Part shown: in pieces, positions 6,456-14,774 of the stretch
Layout: the number at the start of each line of letters is the position of its first letter
How positions within the stretch are numbered: the stretch's first letter is position 1
NCBI RefSeq assembly: GCF_937919355.1
Contig: NZ_CALFSA010000148.1
Location: 1 to 24,243, forward strand
DNA from: an uncultured Methanofollis sp.
GTDB lineage: Archaea; Halobacteriota; Methanomicrobia; Methanomicrobiales; Methanofollaceae
Direction of reading: 5' to 3'
DNA: 24,243 nucleotides
Translations under genes and position numbers: made by a program
Notes under the pieces: generated by a model
Told to the model about the DNA's origin: nothing
Databases searched by the model: none
The model's input: the letters and a program-made list of their open reading frames with translations, nothing else

Positions 6456-7888
6456 GTCCGGGCTATTACCGTTGACGTGCCGGGACGACCGCAGACAATA
6501 CAGCGTCCCTCGGTCTTTGCGACATGCGGGCTCCGGACCTCGGTGCCAAGGACACTCGCATTCGTCTCTTTTTCGATTTTTTCCGCACACGCCTCGTCGC
6601 CGCACCAGTGCACGACGGCGATGCCGGTCCTGACCGCCTCGACCGCTTCCTCGACGCTCTCCGCAGGGACGATGTGGGAGGAGAGGAAGGCCTCCGCCTT
6701 CTCCCGCAGGCGCAGGGAGAACGCCGCACAGATCTCCGGGACACGCACGACGATCTCGTCGCGCTTCACCGTCATCTTCTCGCCGTCCCGCGTGGCGACG
6801 ACAACCGTACCGGCGTCAAGGTCGCGGGGACCGACCTCAATGCGCAGGGGCACACCCCGCATCTCCCAGTGGTAGTATTTCGCACCGGGCCTGAGGTCGC
6901 GGTCGTCCACCTTCACCCTGAGGCCCGAGGCTTCGAGTTCGTCCTTCAGGGCCGTTGCCGCCGCCCTGACCTCATCGGCCCGCTTCTTCATGATGATCGG
7001 AATGATCACGGCCTGCACCGGCGCCACCTTCGGCGGGAGGACAAGGCCCCTGTCATCGCCGTGGACACCGATCGTCGCCGCGATGCACCGCTCCGAGATG
7101 CCGTAGCAGGTCTGGGAGACGTACTGCTTCTCACCGTTTGCGTCTTCGTAGGTGATCTCGTAGGTCTTCGAGAAGTGGTCGCCGAGGTGATGGGCGGTCC
7201 CGACCTGGCGAGTCCGGCCGTCCGGCATCAGGGCGTCCACGGCCATCGTGTAGTCGGCGCCGGGGAACTTGTCCCATTCGGGCCGCTTCGAGATGATCAC
7301 CGGAATGGCGAGGTCGTCGTAGAACTGCGTGTACAGGGAGAGAGCGGTCTCAACCTGAGCCGCGGCCTCCTCCCAGGTCGCATGGGCCGTGTGCGCCTCC
7401 TTGAAGGAGGTGATCTCGCGGAGACGGATGAGAGGCCGGGTGTGCTTCGTCTCGTACCTGAAGGTGTTCACGATCTGGTACACCTTGAGGGGCAGGTCGG
7501 CGTGTGACCTCACCCAGAGGGAGAACATCGGGTAGATCGCCGTCTCGCTCGTCGGCCGCAGGGCGAGGGGGACGTCGAGTTCGGAGAGACCACCGTGGGT
7601 GACCCAGTAGACCTCGTCCTCGAAGCCCTTGATGTGCTCGGCCTCCTTCATGAACTCGGTTTTGGGGATGAGGAGAGGGAAGAGGGCCTCTTCATGGCCG
7701 GACCTGTCCAGAAGGTCGCGGAGGATCGCATACGTGTGGCGCCGCAGACCAAAACCGAAGGGGTACCAGACGTACAGGCCCTTGACCGGGTACCTGACGT
7801 CCATGATCTCGGCACGCCAGATCACGTCATTATACCAGGCGGAAAAGTCGGATTTCTGGGGGAGTGACCCGCTCTCTTCTTCTTCCAT
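6449..7888 (-). CDS. proS: Prolyl-tRNA synthetase, archaeal/eukaryotic type
   Basis: This class II synthetase charges tRNA-Pro with proline in the cytoplasm. Diagnostic blocks include the early LRPTSETAIYPMFSLW segment, motif 2 (NTFRYETK then TRPLIRLREI), motif 3 (GISERCIAATIGVHGDDRGLVLPP), a C-terminal anticodon-binding domain, and a final domain of about 60 residues with WCGDEAC and GRCIVCGRPG cysteines that would bind zinc, ending in a C-terminal tyrosine. These are features of the archaeal type, and 479 residues is the usual length. GAGGTT just ahead of the ATG at 7888 overlaps the stop of the preceding SpoIIM-like gene, 9 bases away, so translation is likely coupled. It is the last gene of a minus-strand operon. 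Confidence 0.97.
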   Translation of the reverse strand: MEEEESGSLPQKSDFSAWYNDVIWRAEIMDVRYPVKGLYVWYPFGFGLRRHTYAILRDLLDRSGHEEALFPLLIPKTEFMKEAEHIKGFEDEVYWVTHGGLSELDVPLALRPTSETAIYPMFSLWVRSHADLPLKVYQIVNTFRYETKHTRPLIRLREITSFKEAHTAHATWEEAAAQVETALSLYTQFYDDLAIPVIISKRPEWDKFPGADYTMAVDALMPDGRTRQVGTAHHLGDHFSKTYEITYEDANGEKQYVSQTCYGISERCIAATIGVHGDDRGLVLPPKVAPVQAVIIPIIMKKRADEVRAAATALKDELEASGLRVKVDDRDLRPGAKYYHWEMRGVPLRIEVGPRDLDAGTVVVATRDGEKMTVKRDEIVVRVPEICAAFSLRLREKAEAFLSSHIVPAESVEEAVEAVRTGIAVVHWCGDEACAEKIEKETNASVLGTEVRSPHVAKTEGRCIVCGRPGTSTVIARTY

Positions 7889-7897
7889 GAAGTAACC

Positions 7898-8464
7898 TCA
7901 AACTACTATTTGTAGGAGTGCGGGCGTTATAAATGCCTCTATAACGGCCGCCACAGCAAGAAGCGGGACGACAACGCGGAGAAAAAGACCCCCCAGGCGG
8001 GCGGCGTCGGCCGCGGCGTCACCCTGCCCCCTGGCATCGGCGAGGACGGAACGGGCGAGGGCAAGACCGAGGGCCGCGGCGATGAAGATGGCCGGGAGTT
8101 CGAAGACCCCGTGGGGGACAAGACCTGCAATGAGGCCGAGGGGCCCGACCTTCTCCGCGATCTGGTCGGCAAAAAGACCGATCACGAGACCGTTCGAGAA
8201 GAGGATGAAGAACGTCAGGAGACCGAAGGTCGCACCGCCGAGGAAGAGGAGGACGCAGGCCTGCAGGTTGTTCAGGAAGATCTTCACGGCGAGCATAAGG
8301 GGATTGTCGCCGAGTATCTGGGAGAAGACGCCACCCATGATCGCATCCAGTATCTGGTCTGCCGCCGGGTCCCCGGAGGCGGAGACGCCGTAGCCTGCAA
8401 CAATGCCGACAGCGAAGATGACGACTGCCCCGACAAGATAGGGGAGGAACTCCCGTCTAGACAT
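7898..8464 (-). CDS. SpoIIM-like (DUF95) integral membrane protein
   Basis: This 188-residue protein is almost entirely hydrophobic with about five membrane segments. It has the family hallmarks FLNNLQACVLLFLGG, the NGLVIG motif, PHGVFELPAIFIAAALGLAL, and a C-terminal IEAFITPALL. In Bacillus the family namesake takes part in septal membrane remodelling during sporulation; the archaeal members have no settled role. The start overlaps the upstream DUF63 gene by 8 bases, and GGTGAT lies just before the ATG, supporting the chosen start and tight coupling. Its pairing with DUF63 and proS suggests a membrane function expressed with housekeeping genes, but this is inference. Confidence 0.88.
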   Translation of the reverse strand: MSRREFLPYLVGAVVIFAVGIVAGYGVSASGDPAADQILDAIMGGVFSQILGDNPLMLAVKIFLNNLQACVLLFLGGATFGLLTFFILFSNGLVIGLFADQIAEKVGPLGLIAGLVPHGVFELPAIFIAAALGLALARSVLADARGQGDAAADAARLGGLFLRVVVPLLAVAAVIEAFITPALLQIVV

Positions 8465-9302
8465 AGATCACCATCCTCATCATGTCCCTGATCCCCGGCG
8501 CCATTCCGACGACGATCATCGCCAGGACCACAAGGTGCCAGAAGGCCGGGTTTCCCTCCTTCCTGTACATCTCGAGGACATAGATCGCCGGTATGATCAC
8601 GGCAAGTTTCAGGGGGAACATCGAGAATGCCGTCCCCGTCCACTCGATCAGGTGGGAACCGACGACATGCTGCTCCACATAGGCCATGGGGTGGAGGTCG
8701 ATCCCGAAACTGGTGGCACTCGCGTCGAGCATGTGACCAGCGATGAGGAGAGTGTACAGCGGGTCGGCGACATACTCCCAGTGGAGGACGTACCTCAGGA
8801 ATCCCCAGACCGCCGCCGTCGCTACCGCCGCCATCGCCGGGATCGCGACGAGGACGAAGAGGTCGACCCTGGTGTTCACCGCACCCCATGCAAGGAGGAG
8901 GACCGCCGTCGCCGCCGACAGGACGATGCCGGTCCACCCGTAGACCTTTATCGAGTCGGCGACGAGGCCCTTCACCTCAAGGATACGGGAGAGGAAGAGG
9001 GCGGCGACCGTGATGAAGAAGACCACGAAGAAGATGATAGGCGTGATCAGGAGATAGTGGGCATCGGAGGTGATCATGCCTGTGTCCTCGACGACCCGCA
9101 GGAGACCGCCGAGCACGACATAGGGGATCGTCGCGAGGACGAAACGCCTGTCGACCTCAATCTTGAAACGGCGGAGGCCGCGGTACACAAGCCAGACCGA
9201 AATGATGAGAATGATGGCGTAGGTGAGCGTATCGACGACCGTGTACGGTTGCCCGTACCTGATCGGATCGATGTAGTATTTGTAGAGGAACTCCCTAATC
9301 AT
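8457..9302 (-). CDS. DUF63 family multi-pass membrane protein
   Basis: This membrane protein has roughly eight hydrophobic segments. Conserved-looking features include the N-terminal EFLYKYYIDPIRYGQPY block, the central GHMLDASATSFGID segment and the C-terminal RMVIYV. The overall pattern matches the euryarchaeal DUF63 family, whose function is unknown. I start it at the ATG at 9302 (281 residues, MIREFLYKYY) rather than the TTG at 9314, because the latter would overlap the divergent egsA start. It is the first gene of the minus-strand operon leading to the SpoIIM-like gene and proS. A TATA-like element for it lies inside the egsA coding region. Confidence 0.87.
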   Translation of the reverse strand: MIREFLYKYYIDPIRYGQPYTVVDTLTYAIILIISVWLVYRGLRRFKIEVDRRFVLATIPYVVLGGLLRVVEDTGMITSDAHYLLITPIIFFVVFFITVAALFLSRILEVKGLVADSIKVYGWTGIVLSAATAVLLLAWGAVNTRVDLFVLVAIPAMAAVATAAVWGFLRYVLHWEYVADPLYTLLIAGHMLDASATSFGIDLHPMAYVEQHVVGSHLIEWTGTAFSMFPLKLAVIIPAIYVLEMYRKEGNPAFWHLVVLAMIVVGMAPGIRDMMRMVIYV

Positions 9303-9313
9303 CTGTGATCTCA

Positions 9314-10393
9314 ATGGACGGAGAGGATATTAAAGTACTCAGGGAGAAGGTCTTTGACAAGTCCAGATGGATGCAGCTCCCCAGAGACATCCTCATCGGG
9401 CATAATGTCCTCAGGGAAATACCCTCGGTCTGCAGGGACCTCTGCTTCGGTTCCCGTGCCCTCCTCCTCGCTGGAGAACACACGATGGGGATTGCAGGAG
9501 ACGAGATCGTCTCCATCCTTTCGGACACCTGTGAGGTGAAGACCGTCATCGTCGGGTCGAACACCGCCGCCGACATCGCCCGGATCGAGAAGGAAGGCGC
9601 CGGCGCCGACTTCATCATCGGCGTCGGCGGCGGACGGGTGATCGACACGGCGAAGATCGTCTCGTACAACCTCGACCGCCAGTTCATCTCCGTCCCGACT
9701 GCCGCCGCCCACGATGGCATCGCCTCCTCGCGGGCGAGCATCCCGACCCCCGAGGGGAGCGTCTCCCTGAGCGCCCACCCGCCCATCGCCGTCGTGGCAG
9801 ACACCGGCATCATCGCCGCCGCACCCCCCCGCCTCCTCGCCGCCGGGTGCGCCGACATCATCTCGAACTACACCGCGATCCTGGACTGGGAACTCGCCCA
9901 CCGGATCCGGGGCGAACCCCTCTCCGAGTACGCGATGGCCCTCTCGAAGATGACGGCCGAGATCGTCGTGAGAAACGCCGACGTGATCAGCGCCCAGACC
10001 GAGGAGAGCGCCTGGATCGTCATGAAGGCCCTGGTTTCATCGGGTGTTGCGATGAGCATCGCCGGGTCGTCCAGGCCCGCAAGCGGCGGCGAGCACAAGT
10101 TCTCCCACGCCCTTGACCGGATCGCACCGGGAAAAGCGCTTCACGGCGAACAGTGCGGCGTCGGGGCGATCATCACGATGTACCTCCACGGCGGTGACTG
10201 GCGGTGGATACGAGACTCTTTGAAGAGGATCGGGGCGCCGACAACGCCCGCCGGACTCGGGATCGACGACGCAACCGCAGTCAGGGCGATCCTTGAGGCA
10301 CGCACCATCAGACCGGAGCGCTTCACCATACTGGACATGGGCCTCTCAAAAGAGAGTGCCGAAAGGATTGTCAGGATGCTATACGAGGAGTGA
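9314..10393 (+). CDS. egsA: sn-Glycerol-1-phosphate dehydrogenase
   Basis: The enzyme reduces dihydroxyacetone phosphate with NAD(P)H to sn-glycerol-1-phosphate, which sets the stereochemistry of archaeal phospholipids. It shows the nucleotide-binding GVGGGRVIDTAK loop, the VPTAAAHDGIASSRAS block, and zinc-ligand segments CADIISN, GGEHKFSHALD and LHGEQCGVG, all in family order. I chose the ATG at 9314 (359 residues) over the GTG at 9305, since the longer form would nearly touch the divergent gene's start. Its start codon lies only 11 bases from that of the DUF63 gene. UPF0179 follows 6 bases downstream, probably in the same transcript. A lipid-tailoring gene also appears at the end of the window, though not in this operon. 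Confidence 0.96.
   Translation: MDGEDIKVLREKVFDKSRWMQLPRDILIGHNVLREIPSVCRDLCFGSRALLLAGEHTMGIAGDEIVSILSDTCEVKTVIVGSNTAADIARIEKEGAGADFIIGVGGGRVIDTAKIVSYNLDRQFISVPTAAAHDGIASSRASIPTPEGSVSLSAHPPIAVVADTGIIAAAPPRLLAAGCADIISNYTAILDWELAHRIRGEPLSEYAMALSKMTAEIVVRNADVISAQTEESAWIVMKALVSSGVAMSIAGSSRPASGGEHKFSHALDRIAPGKALHGEQCGVGAIITMYLHGGDWRWIRDSLKRIGAPTTPAGLGIDDATAVRAILEARTIRPERFTILDMGLSKESAERIVRMLYEE
9325..9338 (-). promoter_or_regulatory. TATA-like element for the DUF63 operon inside egsA
   Basis: The minus strand reads GTACTTTAATATCC, beginning about 23 bases before the DUF63 ATG at 9302. This is the distance expected for a nearly leaderless archaeal transcript. On the plus strand the same bases encode DIKVL of egsA, so promoter and coding sequence would share DNA. 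Confidence 0.45.
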
Positions 10394-10399
10394 TATGAT

Positions 10400-10849
10400 A
10401 TGGCAGATACAAAACCGAAAGTGACCCTGATAGGGAGATGCCTGGCAGAGAAAGGGCTTGAATTCGTGTACGAAGGGCAGGTGGCGACATGCCAGACCTG
10501 CAAACTCCTGAAAGTCTGCCACAACCTTCAGCCGGGAAAAAAATACCAGATCGTTGAGATACGGAAGAACACAGACCAGGACTGCCCTGTCCACCGCGAC
10601 GGCATCTGCGCCGTCGAAGTGGTCGAGGCGCCGGTCGTCACCCCCATACCGGCAGACCGGGCGATCCTCAACTCGACTGTAAGATACGAACCCCCCTGCA
10701 CGAAGACCGATTGCCGGAGTTACGCCCTCTGCCACCCCGACGGCATCATCGAGGGGGATAAGTACCTTGTTGCCAAGGTACTCGGCACCGCCCCCGACGT
10801 CTGCGAGAAGGGACGGAACCTGAAACTTGTCGAACTCAGACCCGCCTGA
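10400..10849 (+). CDS. UPF0179 family cysteine-rich protein
   Basis: This is a small (149-residue) archaeal protein of unknown function. It is unusually cysteine-rich, with two similar clusters: C31-x2-C34-x5-C40 and C100-x4-C105-x5-C111, plus C62 and C70 between them. The repeated spacing suggests a duplicated metal or Fe-S site, which is my inference. GGAGTGA at the egsA stop lies about 7 bases before the ATG, so the start is well supported. Its stop codon abuts that of the convergent ADP-ribosylglycohydrolase gene. Confidence 0.85.
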   Translation: MADTKPKVTLIGRCLAEKGLEFVYEGQVATCQTCKLLKVCHNLQPGKKYQIVEIRKNTDQDCPVHRDGICAVEVVEAPVVTPIPADRAILNSTVRYEPPCTKTDCRSYALCHPDGIIEGDKYLVAKVLGTAPDVCEKGRNLKLVELRPA

Positions 10850-10856
10850 TCAGGCG
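10843..10856. repeat. 14-base perfect palindrome across two abutting stop codons
   Basis: CGCCTGATCAGGCG spans the TGA of UPF0179 (10847-10849) and the opposing TGA of the ADP-ribosylglycohydrolase (10852-10850). Both proteins end in Ala followed by TGA, which by itself produces most of the symmetry. It could form a short hairpin in either transcript. Confidence 0.7.
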
Positions 10857-11740
10857 TGCTCCGCCACCGCCCAGAGCCGCTGTGCCAGGCCGAGGAGGTG
10901 CCCGGTGTGCCTGAAGCCGACGAGCCAGCGGTGCGGTATGGCGGCAAAACCATAACAGGCACCGGCAAGGGCGCCAGCGATCGCCCCCACCGTATCGGCG
11001 TCGCCTCCCAGGTTGACCGCCCGCAACATTGTTTTTTCAAAACCGTCGGCACTCATGAAAACGGCGACGGCGCAGTGGGTGGTCTGGACGGCGTCGAGAG
11101 AGGGTTTGAGGGGCCAGGCGTGGAAGTTTCCCACCCGTTCAAGCACTTCCGGGTCCTCGCAGTGGTCGAGAGCATGGCAGAAGGCGCGGACCTTCGGCGT
11201 CCCCCGGCACATCTCCGAGATCATCAGGTTCACGAAGGCCGAGCACTCCCCGGCGACCGGGTCGTGGTGGGTGAGGGCCGAGCAGGCAAGGCTCATCTCC
11301 CGCACGGAGGTGGGAGCATAGTAGATGCCGAGCGGAGGGCCACGCATCACGCTCCCGTTCGTCCTGCTCCCTCCATTATGGATATGCGCAATCCGGGAAG
11401 CGTCTTCAGGGCTAAAACCCTCTTTTATCAGGGAGAAGACCATCCGCGAGGTCGGGCCGTAGTACTGCGGCGCCCGATCAAAACCTGCAATAAGGCGGTC
11501 TACGAAGTCCTCCGGTGAAAAGCCCCTGCAAAAGACGAGGGACCGGGCCAGGCCCACGGCCTGCAGTGTGTCGTCGGTGAATTCGCCCGGTGTCATGTCA
11601 TGAATACCTCCGCCGAGCATATTTGTCACGGTTTTTTCCGGCGGCGGGAGGCCTTCGAGGGGCGCACCCAACGCGTCCCCCACTGCCAGTCCTAGAAGTG
11701 TCCCTGCTGCGTTCTGGTAGAGGAATATAAAGATCACCAA
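10850..11740 (-). CDS. ADP-ribosylglycohydrolase (DraG-like)
   Basis: Members of this family remove ADP-ribose from proteins or small molecules using a binuclear magnesium site. The protein shows the N-terminal GTLLGLAVGDALGAPLEG motif, the metal-binding GEFTDDTLQA, and the C-terminal GGDADTVGAIAGALAGACYG, in order and with the right spacing for a 296-residue enzyme. No ADP-ribosyltransferase lies nearby, so the substrate is open. The start is uncertain: the frame has only TTG (11740) and GTG (11737) ahead of the conserved core, and the GTG is itself part of GGTGATC, which looks like a ribosome-binding site. A TATA-like element at 11742-11753 is very close to either start. It shares its upstream region with the divergent UPF0058 gene. 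Confidence 0.9.
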   Translation of the reverse strand: MVIFIFLYQNAAGTLLGLAVGDALGAPLEGLPPPEKTVTNMLGGGIHDMTPGEFTDDTLQAVGLARSLVFCRGFSPEDFVDRLIAGFDRAPQYYGPTSRMVFSLIKEGFSPEDASRIAHIHNGGSRTNGSVMRGPPLGIYYAPTSVREMSLACSALTHHDPVAGECSAFVNLMISEMCRGTPKVRAFCHALDHCEDPEVLERVGNFHAWPLKPSLDAVQTTHCAVAVFMSADGFEKTMLRAVNLGGDADTVGAIAGALAGACYGFAAIPHRWLVGFRHTGHLLGLAQRLWAVAEHA

Positions 11741-11741
11741 T

Positions 11742-11753
11742 AAGATATATCAA
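11742..11753. promoter_or_regulatory. AT-rich TATA-like element between divergent genes
   Basis: AAGATATATCAA reads as a TATA box on both strands. For the plus-strand UPF0058 gene it gives a start near 11770-11775 and a leader of about 20 bases ending in GGTGAT, a good fit. For the minus-strand gene it sits too close to the available start codons. Confidence 0.45.
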
Positions 11754-11791
11754 CCGCCGAAAAAATGTATTTTTTGAAGTTAGGTGATTGC

Positions 11792-12064
11792 GTGCAGAAG
11801 GAAGAGTTACTACACTTACACATGTTGTTGATGCACATCAAGAAGTACTACGAGACCACCACAGGTGAGGAGGTCTACACCCCCGACTATGATGTGCTTC
11901 ACGTCTCCCCGGCCCACATCCACAAGAACAAGATCACTCACAAGAAAGCGATCCTCGCCCTCGGCGAAGACATCGTCCACCAGCTGCGGACAGCCCCACA
12001 TGTCCACCAGGTGGAGACCATGCACAAAGCGACCACTAATGAGGTCGTAGTGCAAGAACATTAA
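11792..12064 (+). CDS. UPF0058 family protein
   Basis: This is a 90-residue archaeal protein of unknown function, rich in His and charged residues. The family start MQKEELLHLHMLLMHIKKYYE is obtained by using the GTG at 11792, which is preceded by GGTGAT (11783-11788), an excellent match to the archaeal anti-Shine-Dalgarno. A longer frame from an ATG at 11765 adds nine residues unlike the family and would overlap the ribosome-binding site. The Elp3 gene begins 5 bases after its stop, so both are likely in one operon with priS and gins51. Confidence 0.88.
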   Translation: MQKEELLHLHMLLMHIKKYYETTTGEEVYTPDYDVLHVSPAHIHKNKITHKKAILALGEDIVHQLRTAPHVHQVETMHKATTNEVVVQEH

Positions 12065-12069
12065 CCGGT

Positions 12070-13641
12070 ATGGACGATGTCGAAATCTGCCGGGAGATAA
12101 TCTCCCGGATCTCTTCTTTCCCCTGCGGCCCTGCAGACCTCCAGCGGATCAAGATCGAGGTCTGCCGGGAGCACAGTTGTGCGGTGGTCCCGAAGAACTC
12201 TGCCATTCTTGCCACCGCAACCCCCGACGAGGCAAAGCGTCTCCGCCGCCTCCTCATGGTCAAGCCGACGCGGACGATCTCGGGCGTCGCACCGGTGGCG
12301 GTGATGACCTCGCCGGCGCCCTGTCCGCACGGGAAATGCCTCCCCTGTCCGGGCGGGCCCGACCACCCCTTCCACTCGCCCCAGAGTTATACCGGGCAGG
12401 AACCCGCGGCCCTGCGCGGCGCCCAGAACGGCTACGACCCCTACGAGCAGGTACAGGCACGCCTCTCGCAACTCGAAGCCCTCGGCCACCACGTGGACAA
12501 GGCCGAACTGATCGTGATGGGCGGGACGATCACGGCGCGGCCGCGGGAGTACCAGGAAGAGTTCGTCACCTCCTGCATCCATGCAATGAACGAGTACGGC
12601 ACAGGGGCACGGCGCTCTCTCCCGCCGAGGGACGAGGTCTTCGCCGGGAACGAGCGGGCGGCGGTGCGGTGCATCGCCGCCACCTTCGAGACGCGGCCGG
12701 ACTGGTGCCGGAGAGAGCACATCATGGGCATGCTCGACCTCGGCGTGACAAAGGTGGAACTCGGAGTCCAGCACACCGACGACAGTATCCTCACTTTCAA
12801 CAGGCGCGGCTGCACGGTGGCAGACGCCGTGGCCGCGAACACGATGCTCCGCAACGCCGGGATCAAGGTCGGTTTCCATATCATGCCGAACCTGCCGGGG
12901 AGCGACCTCGACAGGGACAGGGAGATGTTCAGAACCCTCTTCGACGACGAAAGGTTCAGGCCTGACTTCCTGAAGATCTACCCGACTCTTGTGACACCGG
13001 GGTCGGAGATCGAGGCGCTCTGGAGACGTGGCGAGTACGCGCCGTACCCCGAGGACGACCTGGTCGGTCTCGTCGCCTATGCCAAGTCCCTCCTCCCGGA
13101 GTACGTCCGCCTCCAGCGGGTCCAGCGCGACATCCCGGCAAAACTGATCGTGGCAGGGTCGCACCACTCGAACTTCAGGCAACTCGCGCAGGAACGTCTT
13201 CATGCAGAGGGGAAGACATGCCGGTGCATCAGGTGCCGGGAGGCGGGACGGCACCCGGCCGGTGCTGAACCGTCCTTCCGTGACCTCCCGTACCGCTGTT
13301 GCAGCGGCGAGGAGCACTTCATCCAGATCGAATCAGGGGACGCCCTCATCGGGTTTGCACGCCTGAGGTACCCGGGCGAGGCCTTCAGGCCTGAACTGGA
13401 AGGCGCCGCCCTCCTGCGCGAACTCCACGTGTACGGCATGATGGTCCCGATCGGGGCGGACGGCGATGAGGGAGAGTTCCAGCACCGGAGTTTCGGGAAA
13501 GAACTCCTCGCAAGAGCAGAGGAGATGGCGGAGGAAGAGGGATACGAAAAAATCGCCATCAACAGCGGCATCGGGGTCCGCCCGTACTACCGGAGTCAGG
13601 ACTATGAACGCGAAGGTCCATATATGGTAAAGAGGCTCTAA
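12070..13641 (+). CDS. elp3: Elp3-family tRNA wobble-uridine carboxymethyltransferase
   Basis: Archaeal Elp3 acts alone, without other Elongator subunits, to modify U34 of tRNAs using a radical SAM centre and an acetyl-CoA-binding domain. The radical SAM cluster motif is CPHGKCLPCPGG (C85, C90, C93). The following IVMGGTITARPREYQEEFV and LGVTKVELGVQHTDD segments fit the radical SAM barrel. The last 150 or so residues form a GNAT domain (ELHVYGMMVPIG to YYRSQDYEREGPYMVKRL). At 523 residues it is full length. The gene starts 5 bases after UPF0058 and its stop overlaps the priS ATG by one base (TAATG), so translation is probably coupled along the operon. Confidence 0.96.
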   Translation: MDDVEICREIISRISSFPCGPADLQRIKIEVCREHSCAVVPKNSAILATATPDEAKRLRRLLMVKPTRTISGVAPVAVMTSPAPCPHGKCLPCPGGPDHPFHSPQSYTGQEPAALRGAQNGYDPYEQVQARLSQLEALGHHVDKAELIVMGGTITARPREYQEEFVTSCIHAMNEYGTGARRSLPPRDEVFAGNERAAVRCIAATFETRPDWCRREHIMGMLDLGVTKVELGVQHTDDSILTFNRRGCTVADAVAANTMLRNAGIKVGFHIMPNLPGSDLDRDREMFRTLFDDERFRPDFLKIYPTLVTPGSEIEALWRRGEYAPYPEDDLVGLVAYAKSLLPEYVRLQRVQRDIPAKLIVAGSHHSNFRQLAQERLHAEGKTCRCIRCREAGRHPAGAEPSFRDLPYRCCSGEEHFIQIESGDALIGFARLRYPGEAFRPELEGAALLRELHVYGMMVPIGADGDEGEFQHRSFGKELLARAEEMAEEEGYEKIAINSGIGVRPYYRSQDYEREGPYMVKRL

Positions 13642-14774
13642 TGAAACCCGCGACCCTCGAATTCGTCCGGCAACGCTTTATGTCCTATTACAGGCAGGGC
13701 CACCTCAGTGTACCGCCTGCGCTCGAACAGCGGGAATGGGGGTTCATCTTCTTCGACGCAAAACCCGAGGTACGGATGCGCCGGCACCTCGGTTTCGGGT
13801 CGCCGGACGAATGCCTGGAGTACATCAGGTCGATGGTCCCGGCCCATGCCTATTACTCGACGGCATATTACACGAACCCGGCCGCAGGGACGATGGGGGA
13901 GAAGGGGTGGACAGGGGCCGACCTCATCTTCGATATCGACGCCGACCACCTCGTCCGCGGCGTGCCCTATGATGCGATGCTCTCCCGCGTAAAGGAAGAG
14001 ACGGAGAAACTCCTTGATATGCTCACCGGGGAACTCGGATTCTCGGCGCATACTCTCTCTCTTGTCTTCTCCGGAGGGCGGGGCTACCATGTCCACGTGC
14101 GTGACCCGCGGGTGAGAACCTGGGAGAGCCGCGAAAGGCGCGAGGTCGTGGACTACCTCTGCGGGACCGGGATCGAACCGCAGGTGCTCTTCGCCTCGGG
14201 GGACTGTTCGTCGGGGTGGCAGAGGCGTTTCGCCATCGCACTGAAGAGGTATGCCGACACACTTCTCGCCGGCGGCGAGAAGGCCGCCCTGAAGCATCTC
14301 AAGGGGATGAAAGGGGTCGGCGACACCTATGCGGGACGTTTTCTCGGGTTTTTGCAGGGCTTTGGCGGTGAGGGGGTGCGCCCCGCAGACACGATCCTCA
14401 CATCGCCGGTGATGCAGACAATCCTGTCATCGGAAGGAGGCGAAATGCTCCCTCTCCTGAGAGAGCAGGCGGCCCTGGTCGATGAACCAGTGACGACCGA
14501 CACGAAACGCCTGATCAGAATGCCGACCTCCCTCCATGGTGGGAGCGGTTTCCGGGTCGTCGAGATGCCGCCCGGCGACCTCGCGGACTTCGATCCCCTC
14601 ATCGACGCCGTCGTCTTCGGGGAGCGTGAGGTGAAGATAGACCTCGCCTTCCCCCTTACGATGCCGATCCTCGGGAACACCTGGGAACTGAAAAAAGGTA
14701 CGAACATTGTTCCCGAAGCCCTCGCGGTCTTCCTCTGCTGCCGCGGGATCGCCGAGATAGGAGGTGGGGCATGA
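13641..14774 (+). CDS. priS: DNA primase catalytic subunit
   Basis: PriS makes primers for DNA replication together with PriL. Catalytic features are D98 and D100 in LIFDIDADH, the nucleotide-binding SGGRGYHVHV (144-153), and a conserved LKKGTNIVPEALAVFLCC near the C-terminus. The 377-residue length is in the family's range. The segment between DIDADH and the SGGRGYH motif contains no cysteine, so the zinc knuckle known from Pyrococcus PriS is missing; this may be normal for the methanogen branch. The ATG overlaps the Elp3 stop by one base, and the gins51 ATG overlaps the priS stop by four (ATGA). This physical link with a GINS subunit is consistent with both working at the replication fork. 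Confidence 0.96.
   Translation: MKPATLEFVRQRFMSYYRQGHLSVPPALEQREWGFIFFDAKPEVRMRRHLGFGSPDECLEYIRSMVPAHAYYSTAYYTNPAAGTMGEKGWTGADLIFDIDADHLVRGVPYDAMLSRVKEETEKLLDMLTGELGFSAHTLSLVFSGGRGYHVHVRDPRVRTWESRERREVVDYLCGTGIEPQVLFASGDCSSGWQRRFAIALKRYADTLLAGGEKAALKHLKGMKGVGDTYAGRFLGFLQGFGGEGVRPADTILTSPVMQTILSSEGGEMLPLLREQAALVDEPVTTDTKRLIRMPTSLHGGSGFRVVEMPPGDLADFDPLIDAVVFGEREVKIDLAFPLTMPILGNTWELKKGTNIVPEALAVFLCCRGIAEIGGGA

Noticed and set aside
6524..7507. Long plus-strand frame of 327 codons
   Set aside because: It is antisense to proS and has the same low-complexity composition.
12061..13317. Long minus-strand frame of 418 codons
   Set aside because: It is antisense to elp3; no family features.
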